A stretch of 64,000 nt of DNA from Styela clava (GCF_964204865.1 NC_135259.1:4216001-4280000); one strand, 5' to 3'. Shown: positions 1-11,754, counted from the stretch's first letter. The notes: generated by a model not told the origin, from the sequence alone. A program made the numbers and translations.

Positions 1-387
1 TGTACTTTTGCTTATTTTTAACACACAGTATATAATTTTGGCATCGCTCAATAGTGATGAAGTAAACAGTTGATTGAAATTTTACGTGTCTTATGTAAAC
101 GTTTGAGCAGGAATTACATTAAAGCATAGGTTTATTGCGTGTTTAGTTTTACCTAAAAACTAGTTTGACTTTACCAGGTATTGCAAACTGAGGGGAAAAA
201 CGAGAATGTATGATGACCAACCATTATTTGGCTTCATACATACGACAGTGAATGGCAAAGTTGTACTCCGAAGCGTTTTATGCCTAAGCAATCTGAGCAA
301 TGACGCTATGAGACCAACACTTTTATAGCGTCATCTTAATATATAGCAAGCTGCCCATCACAAAAGCATTTTTTCAAAGCAAAAATA

Positions 388-399
388 GGGGGGGGGGGG
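388..399. repeat. Poly-G tract (12 G)
   Basis: A run of twelve G on the + strand in AT-rich DNA, just before the transposon terminus that ends at 453. It is simple low-complexity sequence that could vary in length; no function is implied. Confidence 0.9.
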
Positions 400-453
400 A
401 GTTCGTAAAATTTTTCAAAGGGGGGCGTGGCTCAAAAAGTTCAAGAACCACTG
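400..453 (+). mobile_element. Terminus of a hAT-type element (fragment)
   Basis: The segment ends in GAACCACTG after GCTCAAAAAGTTCAA. Read on the other strand this is CAGTGGTTCTTGAAC, which resembles the terminal inverted repeat of many animal hAT elements. A similar end (TTGAGAACCACTG) lies at 52652-52664 beside a hAT transposase remnant. The opposite terminus and target duplication were not found here, so this is an element fragment. Confidence 0.45.
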
Positions 454-662
454 GACTGTAGACAGAATAAAGGCTATTGAATATTACATTCATGATAAAT
501 ATTCACACAGATTCAACCTTGCAGAAACGTTCCGAAAAACGTTTAGAAACTGAAATAAACTTTAACAAATACTGTGATTGTGAAGGAAAAAGCATTGATT
601 GCCGGAACAAATAAATTAAACGATTTTGATTGTAAATATCCCATTATCCTTTTTTATCACAG

Positions 663-2572
663 TCATCCGTGATTATGATGATGGTGTTTGTTCTTCTGAT
701 GGAATACAAGGATAGAGGAATCATATTGATGTGGCCAAATCCAACTTCTGATGATTTTGCAGCAAAGAAACTGAGGCTTCATCCTGGACCCACAACATTA
801 ATTCGCAAGTAGGCAGAAGCAGTTTATATTTGAAAACATGTAACAACTGTCTGTATAATCGATACAACTCCAGATCGGTAATTTATGAAATTCATAAATA
901 ATAACTAGAGGTCCTTATATGCTAAATTGTGGACGCCGATTTTCTGTCACACTGCACAAGCGGCTTGTTCGTTGCTCCATTGTACCGCCTACCGTCTTTC
1001 ACTTTTGGTTGTATTTGCGTTTCCAATATTTTGATCACTGTGACGCTCATTTTTGTCTACCCCATAATATTCTTTCCTATTCCTGACTGTTTCAGATACC
1101 ATGGTTATGTTTTCGCTTGGTCATCAATCTATACTTTCTGGTACCATCCGCTGGAAAATACATGGGGTCACACTTTAGGGTTTTTTCATACTGCTATCGT
1201 TCTGCTTCAAGGAAGTCTAGTTTTCACCGAAATTCACTTAAACAGGTATTTATAAATTCTGTTTACCAAGTCTAAAGCGGTGTATATAAAAATCCATTGA
1301 ATTAAATTGACTATGTACTGAATTGCATGTCATGACTCTAGTTTATACTTTTCACATTATAAAGTGAATTATTAGCCGTTTTAAAGGGGAAATAAATTAA
1401 TTATACACGGTTTTGGAAACAGTAGTCGGCCAGTTCTCATTTGTAAGCATGCATTGCTCCATGACCGCATGTATAATCATTTGAAAATCATGTAGTTGGG
1501 AAACAAAAGTTCTAAGATCTCTGCAAATTTTTTCTAATAGTTTTGCTTTCTGATTATAGATATTGGCGGTTTCTAAACGAAACTTGGGTGCTTATACATT
1601 CTGTAGTGGTGGCTGTGCAGACGGGAAATCCAGAACAGGGTTATGGAAATTTATGGCCCTTGTTTGGATTTGGGTTTGGCTTTCTATTAGCATTCACACA
1701 GGTTAGATTGGAGTCATCATTTTATATTTTTAATTTTCATCTTAAATATACACCATAAAAGGTAATATTTCAGAAGTTGATTTATCTGATTTTGCGGTAA
1801 TAACGTATTGTAATACCTTTATTATGCCGAGTAAATTATGCCGAACGACGGTATCAATGGACACTCATTACCTATTAGTTTTATCCACAAAAAGCATCAC
1901 TGAATTATATGATATATACAGTATATGTGGTGTAACTAAAAACATTACTTTAGAATATGTTTTCTTTAGATATTCGGTTTGCAATTTTGGAGAAAAATTC
2001 CTGCATGGGTGCGAATTGTGCCTCCAATATTGTACCTCGGTATTGTTGCTGCTTTGTGTGGCACAGTGGTTGTGCCCAAAGATCCTACCAAAAGCGGATT
2101 CAGTCGTATGTACGAAATGTTGTTTGTCCCAGCTCAGGAATACATGGAATTTCTTCTTTCTTGGCTTTTCATATTTATTTTTCTTGTCATCGAATCGAAA
2201 GTTTCAACGAAACGTGCAGATGCTCCGGAATCCGACAAAAACAAATGTAATAATAAGGACTTTGTTAACCCGTCTCCTACTAAACAAGCTTTGTATTTAT
2301 CAGGAGTTATATTGATTTTTGCAATATTCGTTATGGGGTCTTACTTTTATGAACAAGCTCACTACGAGGTTACGCTAACCGTTTCTTCTATAACTTTTAC
2401 AACTGTTTTTTGCATTGGCGTCTGTATTATAGTTATGTTTTTTAAGCAACTCATCGGCCCATCCTACATTCTCTACAACCCTAGAGCCAACAAGATACGT
2501 AATCAAAATGAGAATTCTTTTCCGACAGAGATGAAATCAAACGAAGGATTCGACGGATCCTCTGATTTATGA
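663..2572 (+). CDS. Polytopic membrane protein, unknown family, four exons
   Basis: Exons: 663 (first ATG 675) to 808, 961-1245, 1560-1701 and 1970-2572. Phases are 2, 2 and 0 at the three junctions, all consistent; acceptors follow pyrimidine-rich tracts. From ATG 675 the product has 387 residues. The exon at 663 follows a strong acceptor (TTTTTTATCACAG) and stays open back to 663, so the true start may lie in an upstream exon. About seven or eight hydrophobic segments are visible: near residues 1-10 and 60-85, two in 95-130, two in exon 3, and four in exon 4. Loops carry the motifs YHPLENTWGH (end of exon 2) and TGNPEQGYGNLWP (exon 3). The C-terminal tail (last 35 or so residues) is polar. 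AATAAA follows the stop by 14 nt. I do not recognise the family; it could be a transporter-like or scaffolding membrane protein. The gene model is strong; the function is unknown. Confidence 0.85.
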
Positions 2573-2585
2573 GTATGGCTGTCGT

Positions 2586-2591
2586 AATAAA
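2586..2591 (+). terminator. Polyadenylation signal AATAAA of the membrane-protein gene
   Basis: AATAAA begins 14 nt after the TGA at 2570-2572 of the four-exon membrane-protein gene. This implies a very short 3' untranslated region, unless a later site is used. Confidence 0.6.
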
Positions 2592-2959
2592 TACCTTTTC
2601 CGCCGAAGAATTAATTGTATTAACTTTCTAAGATTGTTGTTCTTGTGTCATAAATTTGTCGGAATTTCAACGGCGTAATTAAGAAATATGTCTATTTGAG
2701 TGTCTTACATCGAATCATCTACCAACGGTTTTCACACTATAAATTTATTCGCTGCTCCCAACCAATATCACAAGTTAACATGTTATATTTATATATATTA
2801 TCTAAGCTGACCTCATATGGATAACATGTGTAATATGTTCAAAAGTAGTTGAATTTTTTTTTTACACGGCTTGTTATTTTTATACCTACGATGCTATTTT
2901 TAACTTATGATTTTGTTACTGTTTTTTATTTTTTATTTGAAGAAGAGCAAATTCACTTC

Positions 2960-4440
2960 ACCTCATGTGTGATATCTCGGCTCTGATTGAGTATATCAGG
3001 AAGAATTCCATTTGCTAATCTAAGAAATTAATACAGGGTTCGCAATTAAATCAGCGTTGGCGATGAAATCAATAAATACGTAACCCTGAAAATAAAATTA
3101 CCAATTGTAATTTAGAACACTATTCCAAAGTAGTGAAATATATTTACAAACACAATTGAGTTTTCTGGGTAAGACTCATATTTTCACTGTATGCTTATCA
3201 ATATTGGTAATTCTACTAGTAATTTTTTGTTTCTCGAATTAAATATTTTTTATAAAACTCAAGCCTTTCTTACTGCACAATCAACATGATGTTGAACTCT
3301 GACTGCATCTTCGATAACATTCCACCAAAGAAAACAACGTTATGAAACGGTATTTTTAGTCATCAAATTCATGTGCAATTATGCCTCAAGCAATACAAAA
3401 CACCATTATAATAGTGATTTTAGGATATAATTCCTAACCACGAATTCCGTGTCATCTTTTTTTGGATATATACTCTGGATACATTGCCTCGACCTTTAAC
3501 TTCATTTTGTGCTAGATTGATTCGTTGGATTTTATCTGTGTTCCCAATTTATTTTGCGCGGTCTTTTTTCATGTATCAATAATTGGAGCTGAAAGTGTAA
3601 TATAAACCTATTAAATTAAATTGGCCTAATAACTTAATATTGAGAAAATACTTCCCAATATTAAAGTGTAAATTGTGCACTCACTGATACTAATAAGCTA
3701 ACAAGCTTTCGATTCTAAAAATTATTTTACGGAGAAAATATTCAGATTATTAAATGCCAACTCCATTGTTAGCAGCATGAGTTTGAAGAATATTTCCATG
3801 GTATAAATATATAACTTTAACATTACTGTATTAACAACAAAAACGTATAGTTCGTTATTCAAACAACCTGTAAAAAAATGTCATTTTTCACGTTAGCCAA
3901 GATTGAATAGGCAATCAACCTAACAGTTGCGTATGTGGAAACCATATTTAACGAATCATACAATATATAGCTGTGATACTATTTGATAATATTTATTAAT
4001 AAGTAATAAATTCATTTAAATTAATAAAAATTCTGACAGGTTCTAGCTAGGTTTAGATGAATTGCTTCCCAACCGCTATTTCAAATGAATTAGTTTTAGT
4101 GCAGTTATATATTGTTATTTAGAGTAAGACTTGAAATTTGATTCGGGTAATTAAATATAACTATTAAATATAATTGGCATTACATTATATCAGCAAATCG
4201 TGCACTAAAAAGTTTCGAAGCACGTGTAAGTCTATAATAAAATGAAATTTGTTCCACATTCTTTCTCTTCTTAGTTGTTGTACTTCAAGTAGCGTAGTTT
4301 GAGCAAAAAGTTTAGTTCAAAAGCTTAAGATGACAACCGCCATCTGCTTTGCAAAGATTAACAAATCTCATACCACATTACGAATTCTACACTTTCATAT
4401 TTCAATCCTATATGTATATATATAAATATTGCGCACACAA
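2960..4440 (-). pseudogene. Deletion-derived copy of the six-cysteine peptide gene
   Basis: The segment matches the gene at 7079-8357 and its flanks. The 3' flank at about 2985-3150 aligns with 6730-6890, and 3670-3755 aligns with 6930-7020. The signal-peptide exon at 3750-3800 aligns with 8310-8357, and the 5' flank at 4255-4440 with 8490-8690. At about 3755 the sequence jumps straight from the region downstream of exon 3 into the middle of exon 1, so exons 2 and 3 and the introns are missing. The remaining start region encodes a hydrophobic stretch beginning MEIFFKLMLLT, against MGIFFKLLLLT in the intact copy. It cannot encode the mature peptide and is a relic of a local duplication. Confidence 0.7.
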
Positions 4441-4745
4441 CAAATTCCGATAGGGTTGGTACCGTGCAATACATATACTGCCAAGAATATGCAGATATAA
4501 CCAACTCAATATAAAAATATAACCATAAAGGTGATGTACAAATACTGCCAAGTCATAGGCATATATAGCCAACTCAATAAACACATACAGCCATTAAGGT
4601 GATTTACAAATACTGCCAGATCACAATTTGTGTTTATCCGGTTGCATCTACGAATCATATGCACATTACGGGTCGTTCATATAATTAGCGCATTAAAAAA
4701 TGTTGAAAACTCCAAAGCGGCTAGTGATCGATACGGTATTGGCAT
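4441..4745 (+). repeat. Minisatellite-like repeat, left arm of an inverted pair
   Basis: It contains degenerate tandem units of about 80-90 bp with the recurring phrases ACTGCCAAG, ATAACCAACTCAATA and AAGGTGATGTACAAATACTG. A closely related sequence occurs in reverse orientation at about 6328-6725. The inner ends also match as an inverted pair: AACTCCAAAGCGGCTAGTGATC near 4708 and GATCACTAGCCACTTTGGAGTT near 6339. The two arms bracket about 1.6 kb containing the membrane-helix exon at 4991-5066. Confidence 0.65.
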
Positions 4746-4990
4746 ATACCAGTAAGGATTTACCTGTGCACGAAATGGCATAAAAATACCAGTGTTGATA
4801 CTACATGATAACTATACAATAGGTACCAATCTATAATATTATATTACCAAACTAAAATCCAATTAAAACAAAAATAAATACTATTCACAGGTTATTCAAT
4901 AACAACTTCGAGACTTAAACCGATAGATTTACAAATATTTTTTTAAATAACAAAGAGTCAGTTATTGATTAACCATCGGAAATATCCCGT

Positions 4991-5375
4991 TTACTTTCTT
5001 CTACACCAGTAGACGACAGCAAGGATTAAAAATCCCATCGCGATGAAAAACCACTGGGCGATAATCCTGCAAAAAGTAGAACAAATTGAAAATAATAAAA
5101 GTTAGATGAAATAAAAAGGTTATTCAGTAAAATGATTGATTCTATATTTCTTTACTTTGATGTTAGTTCCCGTAATTTTTTGACCTTTCTAGCTTTCTGA
5201 AAAACATTATCTACAAGTTAGACACTGTTGTTGTTCTATAGAAACACGCAGTTCGTTGAGGCATTAATATTTGCTAAACATTGCGTCATAATTAATTTTC
5301 TGAAAACTTCACTTACGTGAAGCAAAATGAAATTACTGTTTCCACTCTGTTGAGCACGGTTGATTGTATGCTGCA
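4991..5375 (-). CDS. Last exon(s) of a small single-helix membrane protein (partial)
   Basis: The last exon, 5066 down to 4991, follows a clean acceptor (CTTTTTGCAG). It encodes 24 residues and a stop: a hydrophobic helix containing IAQWFFIAMGF and ending in the cytosolic-type tail WCRRK. A possible preceding exon runs from about 5370 or 5375 to 5317. It has a strong donor (CAC|GTAAGT) in matching phase 2 and ends VETVISFCFT, but its acceptor is poor. Related helix exons occur on the + strand at 40767-40840 and 47118-47191, so this sequence belongs to a small family. A basic tail after one helix, with an intron just before it, recalls CD225/dispanin-type proteins, but the diagnostic first half of that domain was not found. 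Upstream exons are not identified. Confidence 0.45.
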
Positions 5376-6327
5376 CTAGGTGCTCTATTGTTATAAATCT
5401 TAGACAATCATAACGAAATTAATTGCGTTTTAATTTTTTTTCACTCAAATTAAAATCACCAGCTTGGTAACATTATTTTATATATTAAATTATATATTAA
5501 ATGTCCCGGTCTTGCAGTATGACAGTCAAAAATAATTTTTTTATTCAATACTATTACAAAAAAAAAAATTTTTCAACGGAGGCAGTCGATTTACCACTGA
5601 CGGGGTCTCACTTCACTAGGTCACCAGAGAAAAACTGTTATGTCATAGTTATGATACGAAGTATGGGCTATGCGTTAATTTAACACCCAACTGTACTGTC
5701 GCTGAATCACCGAAATGCCGGAAACAAAGTGCAAGTTTTCTAATGATTTGGACGATTTCCATTATTTGAAGTGTAAAGACCAATAGAGTGTATTTTAATA
5801 TCATTTACAGCTAATTTTGATGCCTGTAATCTACCCACAATGGTATGGAAAAAGCTTAAACTTTTACTAAGCCCCTAGAATTGAATCAAGGTTGGCTTGT
5901 TCAATCCGCGTCGTACCGGGTTTTCGCTGCAGAAATATGGTAAGCCTATTTATGTTGTGAATGCGGAAAAGAAATTGTTTTTTAAGATCTGAAATATTTC
6001 AGTTGAACCTTAATTTCAAAATTACTGAATCTCGAAATTTGAAGTCCCACAGTTGATATTGATGCTGACTTGTTGCTAAATGTTTAACGGCCTATTTCCT
6101 TGAATTAAATAAAATGACTCATTGTTACCAGGGTGTTCAAATGTACCGCAACGCAGTGGGACTGAACAGAGATTTTCAACCAGCACATTTGTTGTTGTGT
6201 TATGATCGATCAGCTGTTGTGGGGTTACATGCCATCGTAGATTGGTACCTTTTGTTTAGTTCAAGACATCGGCAGTTTTATGTCTTATTGTACGCAATCA
6301 ACGTGTAAAGCCCCACCCCTGAATTAT

Positions 6328-6725
6328 AGTACCGTTTTGATCACTAGCCACTTTGGAGTTTTTCACGCGTTTAACGCACTAATTATATGACCTACCAGAT
6401 GTTATCGGGTATTATGTTATTGGATTGCGGCTTCCATACATCTGTCCATCTGCTTGGATCTGCGGATTTTTATGTAAAGTAACATGCTTATAACTCATAG
6501 ATGCAACCGCATATACATACATTGTATTCTTATGAAATGATATGGCAGTATATGTACATCACCTAAATAGCTGTATTTGTATATTGAGTTGGCTATATAT
6601 ACATATGACGTTGACAGTATATGCATATTTGGTTGACTGTTCATGTATACTCGTATATATGAGTTGGCGGTATATCTATATTCTTGGCAGTATGTGTATA
6701 GCACGTTACCAACCCCATCGGCTTG
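6328..6725 (-). repeat. Minisatellite-like repeat, right arm of an inverted pair
   Basis: This is the reverse-orientation partner of 4441-4745, with the same phrases on the opposite strand (CAGTATATGTACATCACC, TATATTGAGTTGGCTATAT, TTCTTGGCAGTATG). Short open frames here, on both strands, arise from the repeat and are not genes. Confidence 0.65.
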
Positions 6726-7017
6726 TTATGAGTATATCTGGATGAATTTCGTTTTCTAATCTAGAGGTATTGACAAAGGGTTCGCAATAAAATCATCTTC
6801 TACTGCCAAAACAGTAAATACGTAGTCCTGACCTAAAAATATAATTACCAATTGTGATTTAGAACTCTATTCATAAGTAGTGAAATATGATTAAAACCAT
6901 AAATGTTGATGAACGACATCCCTATAGTAAAGTGTGCTAAGCTAAGAAGCTAATGAGAAGCATATAAGCGTTCGGCTTTAAAAATTACGCTATGCACAAA
7001 ATAAAATAATCAGATGA

Positions 7018-7023
7018 TTTATT
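7018..7023 (-). terminator. Polyadenylation signal of the six-cysteine peptide gene
   Basis: AATAAA on the - strand, about 56 nt beyond the stop codon at 7079-7081 of the peptide gene. Confidence 0.5.
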
Positions 7024-7078
7024 GTTCTAAATTTTACTAATCTTCATACTTAAAGTAAATTTCATGCAGAATGTTAAT

Positions 7079-8357
7079 TTAATAAAGTAAAAATTCGTCA
7101 TCATCTGTCCACGATTCGTCACCAAATATAGTTCCAGACTTGCATCCAAGTCTTCGACAAAGTTTACATAAATCTGCAAAAAAAAGTAATAAACTTTTTA
7201 AATGCTCAGAATAAAGGGGAGTGTCACATTGCAATTCCTGGACATTACTTACATAACTCGATGGTTAGGAGGCCTTGCTCATCATTCATATAAACACGTC
7301 AAATAGATTACATCGATCTTAACCCTACGTCAGCTCAGAAGCCCATATGTGATGAGATCAGTGTCACTGGTAACCTACTGGTAATATCGCTCTTAGCTAT
7401 TTATTGCCATTGGAAAAGCATTTTCAATCTTCGAATTCAAAATTCATGTTGCGTTTATTAAGTATTTTTAGACGAAACTAGGTGGAATCTTAGAAATGCC
7501 TTTTCATGATAAAGTGTTTTCTGTTTGATAAATAAACCCGTAAACTTGAGGCTTTACTTGATCTTTTTTTTCTGTTCATTTGATGCACTGAGTATCATCT
7601 CATTTTTAAAATTTGTTGTATAGATATTTTTTACCTTTATTGTCTTTGAACATGCATCTTCCTAAGTATCTGCGGATGTAATGATTCCATTCACAGTATT
7701 TAGTGCAATTCAGAACTATTTTTACTTGCTTTCTGAACTTTTTTGCAATCGATGTTTTGTTATGTTTCTTCTGTATTAAAGCTGCAAATAAAATGAAAGA
7801 TGTAAGTCGGTTTCCAATATGGAGCCAAAATTTATGGAAGCTATTGAATGGATACAAATATATATAATATTACGCGCTATGACTCCTCGTCACTGTCGGG
7901 TGCCGAAGAAAGCTACGTTTAACTTGTCATGTCTTTGATTGATGAAACATGAGACCTAGTACCGCACTCCTTTCACATCATAATCCAATATTTCAATGGT
8001 CATAACTGATACAACGACAAGAGAACTCGTTGAGTAATTATAGCCTCTATCGCCCAATCGGCCATTTGTCCGTAGTTAAAGAAGTGAGTCGTATGTAATT
8101 TCTTTCAATTTAATTTTATCATTCGAGATTTTTTTAAATGCATTTATTTATAAAGAATCACTCTAACAAACATACTAATAATTTTTAATAGAAAATAAAT
8201 CTATACAAGCAATGATAGGCGCGTAATAAAATTTTAATATTTTTGTCTAATACCGCTACAAACACCAATGCAAAAAATTTCACTCACTTGCACTGGTATG
8301 CTCTAGCGTAAATGCAAACACTGTTGTTAGCAGCAAGAGTTTGAAGAATATCCCCAT
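7079..8357 (-). CDS. Secreted six-cysteine charged peptide, three exons
   Basis: Exon 1 is 8357-8288, exon 2 is 7781-7635 and exon 3 is 7173-7079. Both introns are phase 1, with good donors (CAA|GTGAGT, AAAG|GTAAAA) and acceptors (ATTTGCAG, TTTTTGCAG). The product has 103 residues. Residues 1-23 form a typical signal peptide (MGIFFKLLLLTTVFAF core, then HTSA). Residues 24-50 are very basic (many Lys, some Arg, no Cys). Residues 50-88 carry six cysteines spaced C-x3-C-x12-C-x8-C-x2-C-x4-C, again with many Arg/Lys. The last 15 residues are acidic (DES, DDDE). A basic core with an acidic tail after a signal peptide is a layout seen in antimicrobial-peptide precursors, but the spacing matches no family I can name. 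It could equally be another secreted ligand or a toxin-like peptide. A broken relative lies at 2960-4440. Confidence 0.72.
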
Positions 8358-8489
8358 GGTATAAATATATAATTTCAAGATTACTGCATCAAAACAAAAA
8401 CGTTTAGTTACAAACATTCACAAATCACAGGCAAAGTGGCATTTTGAAGTCTATAATAATATAAAACTTGTTTTCAAGTTTTTCCACTT

Positions 8490-8690
8490 ATTAGCTGCGT
8501 TGTGCTCCATATCGATTAGGGTAGTTTGAGCAAAAAGTCTATGCTTGAAGCGCTAAAATAGTTAGATCAAATGCTCAAACCAATTTACAACAACAAATTT
8601 TGTACCACACCACGACTTCTACTTATGACAGTTTCATATTCCAATCATATACGTATATATATATAAATATTGCGCGCACAACAGATGTTG
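8490..8690 (-). promoter_or_regulatory. Conserved 5' flank of the six-cysteine peptide gene
   Basis: The sequence is kept in the broken copy (4255-4440) although that copy lost its coding exons. Shared elements are GTAGTTTGAGCAAAAAGT (8520-8537; 4296-4313) and a TATATATATAAATATTGCGC block (about 8655-8675; 4417-4435) that could serve as TATA region on the - strand. The distance to the start codon is about 300 nt, so an untranslated 5' segment or a second element is possible. Conservation may simply reflect recent duplication. Confidence 0.35.
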
Positions 8691-8699
8691 CTTATTCTA

Positions 8700-10890
8700 A
8701 CATTGGGGTTATTTTAAAGTACAGTATTATTTCAAAATGAATTACGAAATCAAGTGCAAATGAGTGTATTCAAATATAACTGATTATGTAAAGCCTAATT
8801 TAATGCGAGGTTGACTACTATCCAGTTGCTTTAATGACTCAAACTTCACAAAGCAATACTTGCTGAGTATAATATGTTTGGAGTTTATGTAAACTGTGCC
8901 TATATTTCGCGAAGGCCTTTAACACCGTATGTTCTTTCATATCCTTCCATATCGAGGTGAGAAGTCAACAATACTTTTGTTATTAATACAATTAGTCACT
9001 AAAAATAAATGCTACTGTGGAAGATATCGTTTATAAGAAACCGCAATATTTATTAAAACATATGCCGAGAAGGACTCACAAGTGCGTCAGAACGTTACAT
9101 TCCATGACGCTTGAAACAGACACGTCAGTACGTCACGTAGCCTATAATGTATCTTGTTACACAATCCATAGGTTTGTAAAAACTTAAATAGTTTTTTCCA
9201 CTATAAATAATTTGCTGTATCCATTTGACATTTGTTTGGCCTGATATTCAAATTGTAATTTGCTTCATCAGAGTGATCAGCTGAATGGAAATCCAAACCC
9301 TAGGATAAGGATAGTTTTATACCAATATGACTCCAACAACTCAGATCAATTACCACGTGTAGCGTTGCTTTCGATTTGTTTTTAGTATACCATTTAACAG
9401 CATAAATAGGGTTTGTTTTTTGGACATAACAGAGATATTATATCATTTATATAATTATAAATAGAGTCTCTTCTATCATGTATAGGTGTGAACAAAAAGA
9501 CAAATGTTTGATAGCATACTAATAACTAGTACAATAATAATGTTGGCCTTTAATGTTGCATATAAAAAATTCGCTTTTCTTCTGCACTTTATAGAATACT
9601 TCTGGACGAATCGTTTTCAAATTTTTAATAGTTAAATGGAAAGCGCCCCTATAAGGCTATTCCTTTTTTTTCTTTTTCAAACTTGGTCTGTACTTTGTAG
9701 GGGCTCACAACAACTTTCCTTGCGACAGTTCATCGTTAACGAATTCAGGATTCATATATTACACATTGTATCGCACTTTCCCGAGTTAAAATGTTTCACT
9801 GCTGTACAAGCTAGAGTTTAGATATTTTTGTCACGGTATTTTTTTTTGGACAGGTACCAAGTTTCCCGTTATATTGATGAATCAATGCTGTTATCACAAT
9901 TTATATGTAACTCAATTCTTAGCAATCGTTGCAAACATTCTCCACAGCAACATTTGTGTTCACATGCTTCAAAAACTTTGAAGGCTGTCTATCTATAAGT
10001 AAACAACGCATTTATCAGATGCATTAGCGGTATCTGGAATGAATAAAATATTTCACTAAAAATTAGTCTGAATATAAGTTGTCGATTATGTAGACTAGAA
10101 TCCTTCTTATAAAGAAAAATTTATTTTAATAATCCTTGGAAATCTTCCGTCCATTCAATAGCTAAAAGGGAGAAAAGATAAAACAAACGGGATGCTGGAC
10201 AGCATTTTGTCCACAGTAGCTAAGCATGTAGATGTTGCATATACAATAGATAAACATTCAATGCTTTTTGGTGTGTTTTCTGTGTTTCACACAAAAGTAA
10301 AAGTTTATGTTGTTTAACCCGTTTAGTATCATTGTTTAAAATATTTCTTTGAACTGCTTATCAGTTCTCAGTACCAGTACTATTATTGCAAAAAATTTAA
10401 ATCGGTCTCAGTCGATATAAATAAGGTAGTTTGTGTATATATATTTCGACAGAAGAAGCGATCACAATAAAAATGACGTATAAAAGCTATTCGATCTCAT
10501 GAAATGATCCTAAGTAATACTGTGACAGTATTTTTCCGCGTGTTCATGATTCTTTGTTTTCCTGTATTTGTAATTTGTTATTGCTGTGTTAGGTAATGAT
10601 TTTCTATTGCCTCATTGTTGTGTTGCGTAATTATTAACACCGAATGGGAGAATGAGAAGGCATTGTCTTCCACGTTCGGGGCGGTGACACACATTCGAGT
10701 TTGGTGTTTCCTGTGTTGAGTTTGTGTTAAAGTTGCAATATTGCTGTTTTTAAAATAAGAATAAAGCCGCAGTCGAGCCTCTGATCTTCTGTTTTTATCG
10801 CAGTCAGATGTTTTAAAGAGTATAACAAGAAAAGCTGCGACAATACAAGTGGTTCGTTTAGGACTATCACAAATTTATTTTATATCAATC
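8700..10890. other. No gene recognised
   Basis: AT-rich non-coding-looking sequence. The longest open stretch (9636-9821, + strand) starts at a run of T-rich codons and has no splice context or recognisable domain. The C-rich patch near 10650-10700 shows no RNA-gene signature I could identify. Confidence 0.5.
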
Positions 10891-10898
10891 CGTCCGAT

Positions 10899-10918
10899 GT
10901 AAGTAAGTAAGTAAGTAA
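10899..10918 (+). repeat. (GTAA)5 microsatellite
   Basis: Five perfect copies of GTAA. A simple repeat in intergenic sequence. Confidence 0.9.
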
Positions 10919-11022
10919 TATTTTAAATATGTCAAGAAAAGCGTCCTAATTAATAGCAATTGTGAAATGTTGTTTTTGATTATTCCATGATTTGACTTCT
11001 GCTAATTTAGTTTACTGTCTCA

Positions 11023-11354
11023 TCAACTACACCCGCAGGAATTCATTACAGACTTTTTCTGATATCTTCCAAGTGCATAACAAATGCTAAAGTTTTTTGA
11101 TAAAACATAAGGAAGTCTAAACACGTGAATCACTAAGTACTGCCATACTCTGCATTCTGTAACGAACGGAGTTCTGATTGAATGAAATATACTTACATAA
11201 TGTTCCCAATCAGTCTCGGTTCTGAATATTGTACCCTTTTTACTAAAGTAGACGACGGTGATACATTCGACGGCCACAATACCACGAACGTGTATGCAAA
11301 ACTGAATTCTATTCCAGATTATTTCGAAATATTCATTTATTTCTTCATAACATG
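11023..11354 (-). CDS. Unrecognised open frame of about 110 residues (possible gene fragment)
   Basis: The frame is open from just after a TAA at about 11354-11356 to the stop at 11023, long for this base composition. Seven Cys and many aromatic residues are present, and the codons in the first half are less AT-biased than surroundings. A strong donor-like GTAAGT lies at about 11197-11192, after the codons for TDWEHY, so the real exon may end there. No clear acceptor or start was found and no family is recognised. It may be a decayed exon; confidence is low. Confidence 0.25.
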
Positions 11355-11541
11355 ATATGTTTTATTTTGTACATTCAGTATACTTTCTAATTTGTTTCGG
11401 AGATCGTCATATTTTAGCAAAATTTGAAAATTTGATTGCGTGCAATTTTGTGAACCACTTTGTTATATTCCTGAATCTTCAAAACGTTTTCGTTCTCCTT
11501 GTTTATAAGATATTGAATCTCAAATATATTTCGAAACAATA

Positions 11542-11754
11542 TCAAATAGTTTGTAGTTCTGTAGCGGATTCGTTAACATTTGATTCGTTCAATTCAACAA
11601 AGATTGTTTCGTTTTCATAGTTAAACAGTAAGTTTTGACCAAATAGCACAGTCTTGTCGACGATAAAAGATTCTATAACATTGGTGATCTCTTCGGAAAC
11701 AAACTTTGCCAGTTGACTCACGACAGTAGAATTATTATAAATTAAATTATGCAA
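11542..11754 (-). CDS. Small acidic open frame, doubtful
   Basis: A 70-codon frame beginning MHNLIYNN and rich in Asn, Glu and Val (for example VELNESNVNESA). It lies upstream, on the same strand, of the open frame at 11023-11354. A run resembling a promoter (TATATATATATATAG) sits at about 11829-11843. There is no signal peptide, cysteine pattern or known domain. It may be part of the same decayed locus or chance. Confidence 0.2.
   Translation of the reverse strand: MHNLIYNNSTVVSQLAKFVSEEITNVIESFIVDKTVLFGQNLLFNYENETIFVELNESNVNESATELQTI

Noticed and set aside
1824..2315. 163-codon frame overlapping exon 4 of the membrane-protein gene
   Set aside because: It is a shadow in another frame of the real exon at 1970-2572, which has the matching splice phase and clear membrane helices.
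8358..8376. TATAAATATATA next to the start codon of the six-cysteine gene as promoter
   Set aside because: It abuts the ATG within about 10 nt, too close for a TATA box; it is more likely part of the untranslated leader or intron.
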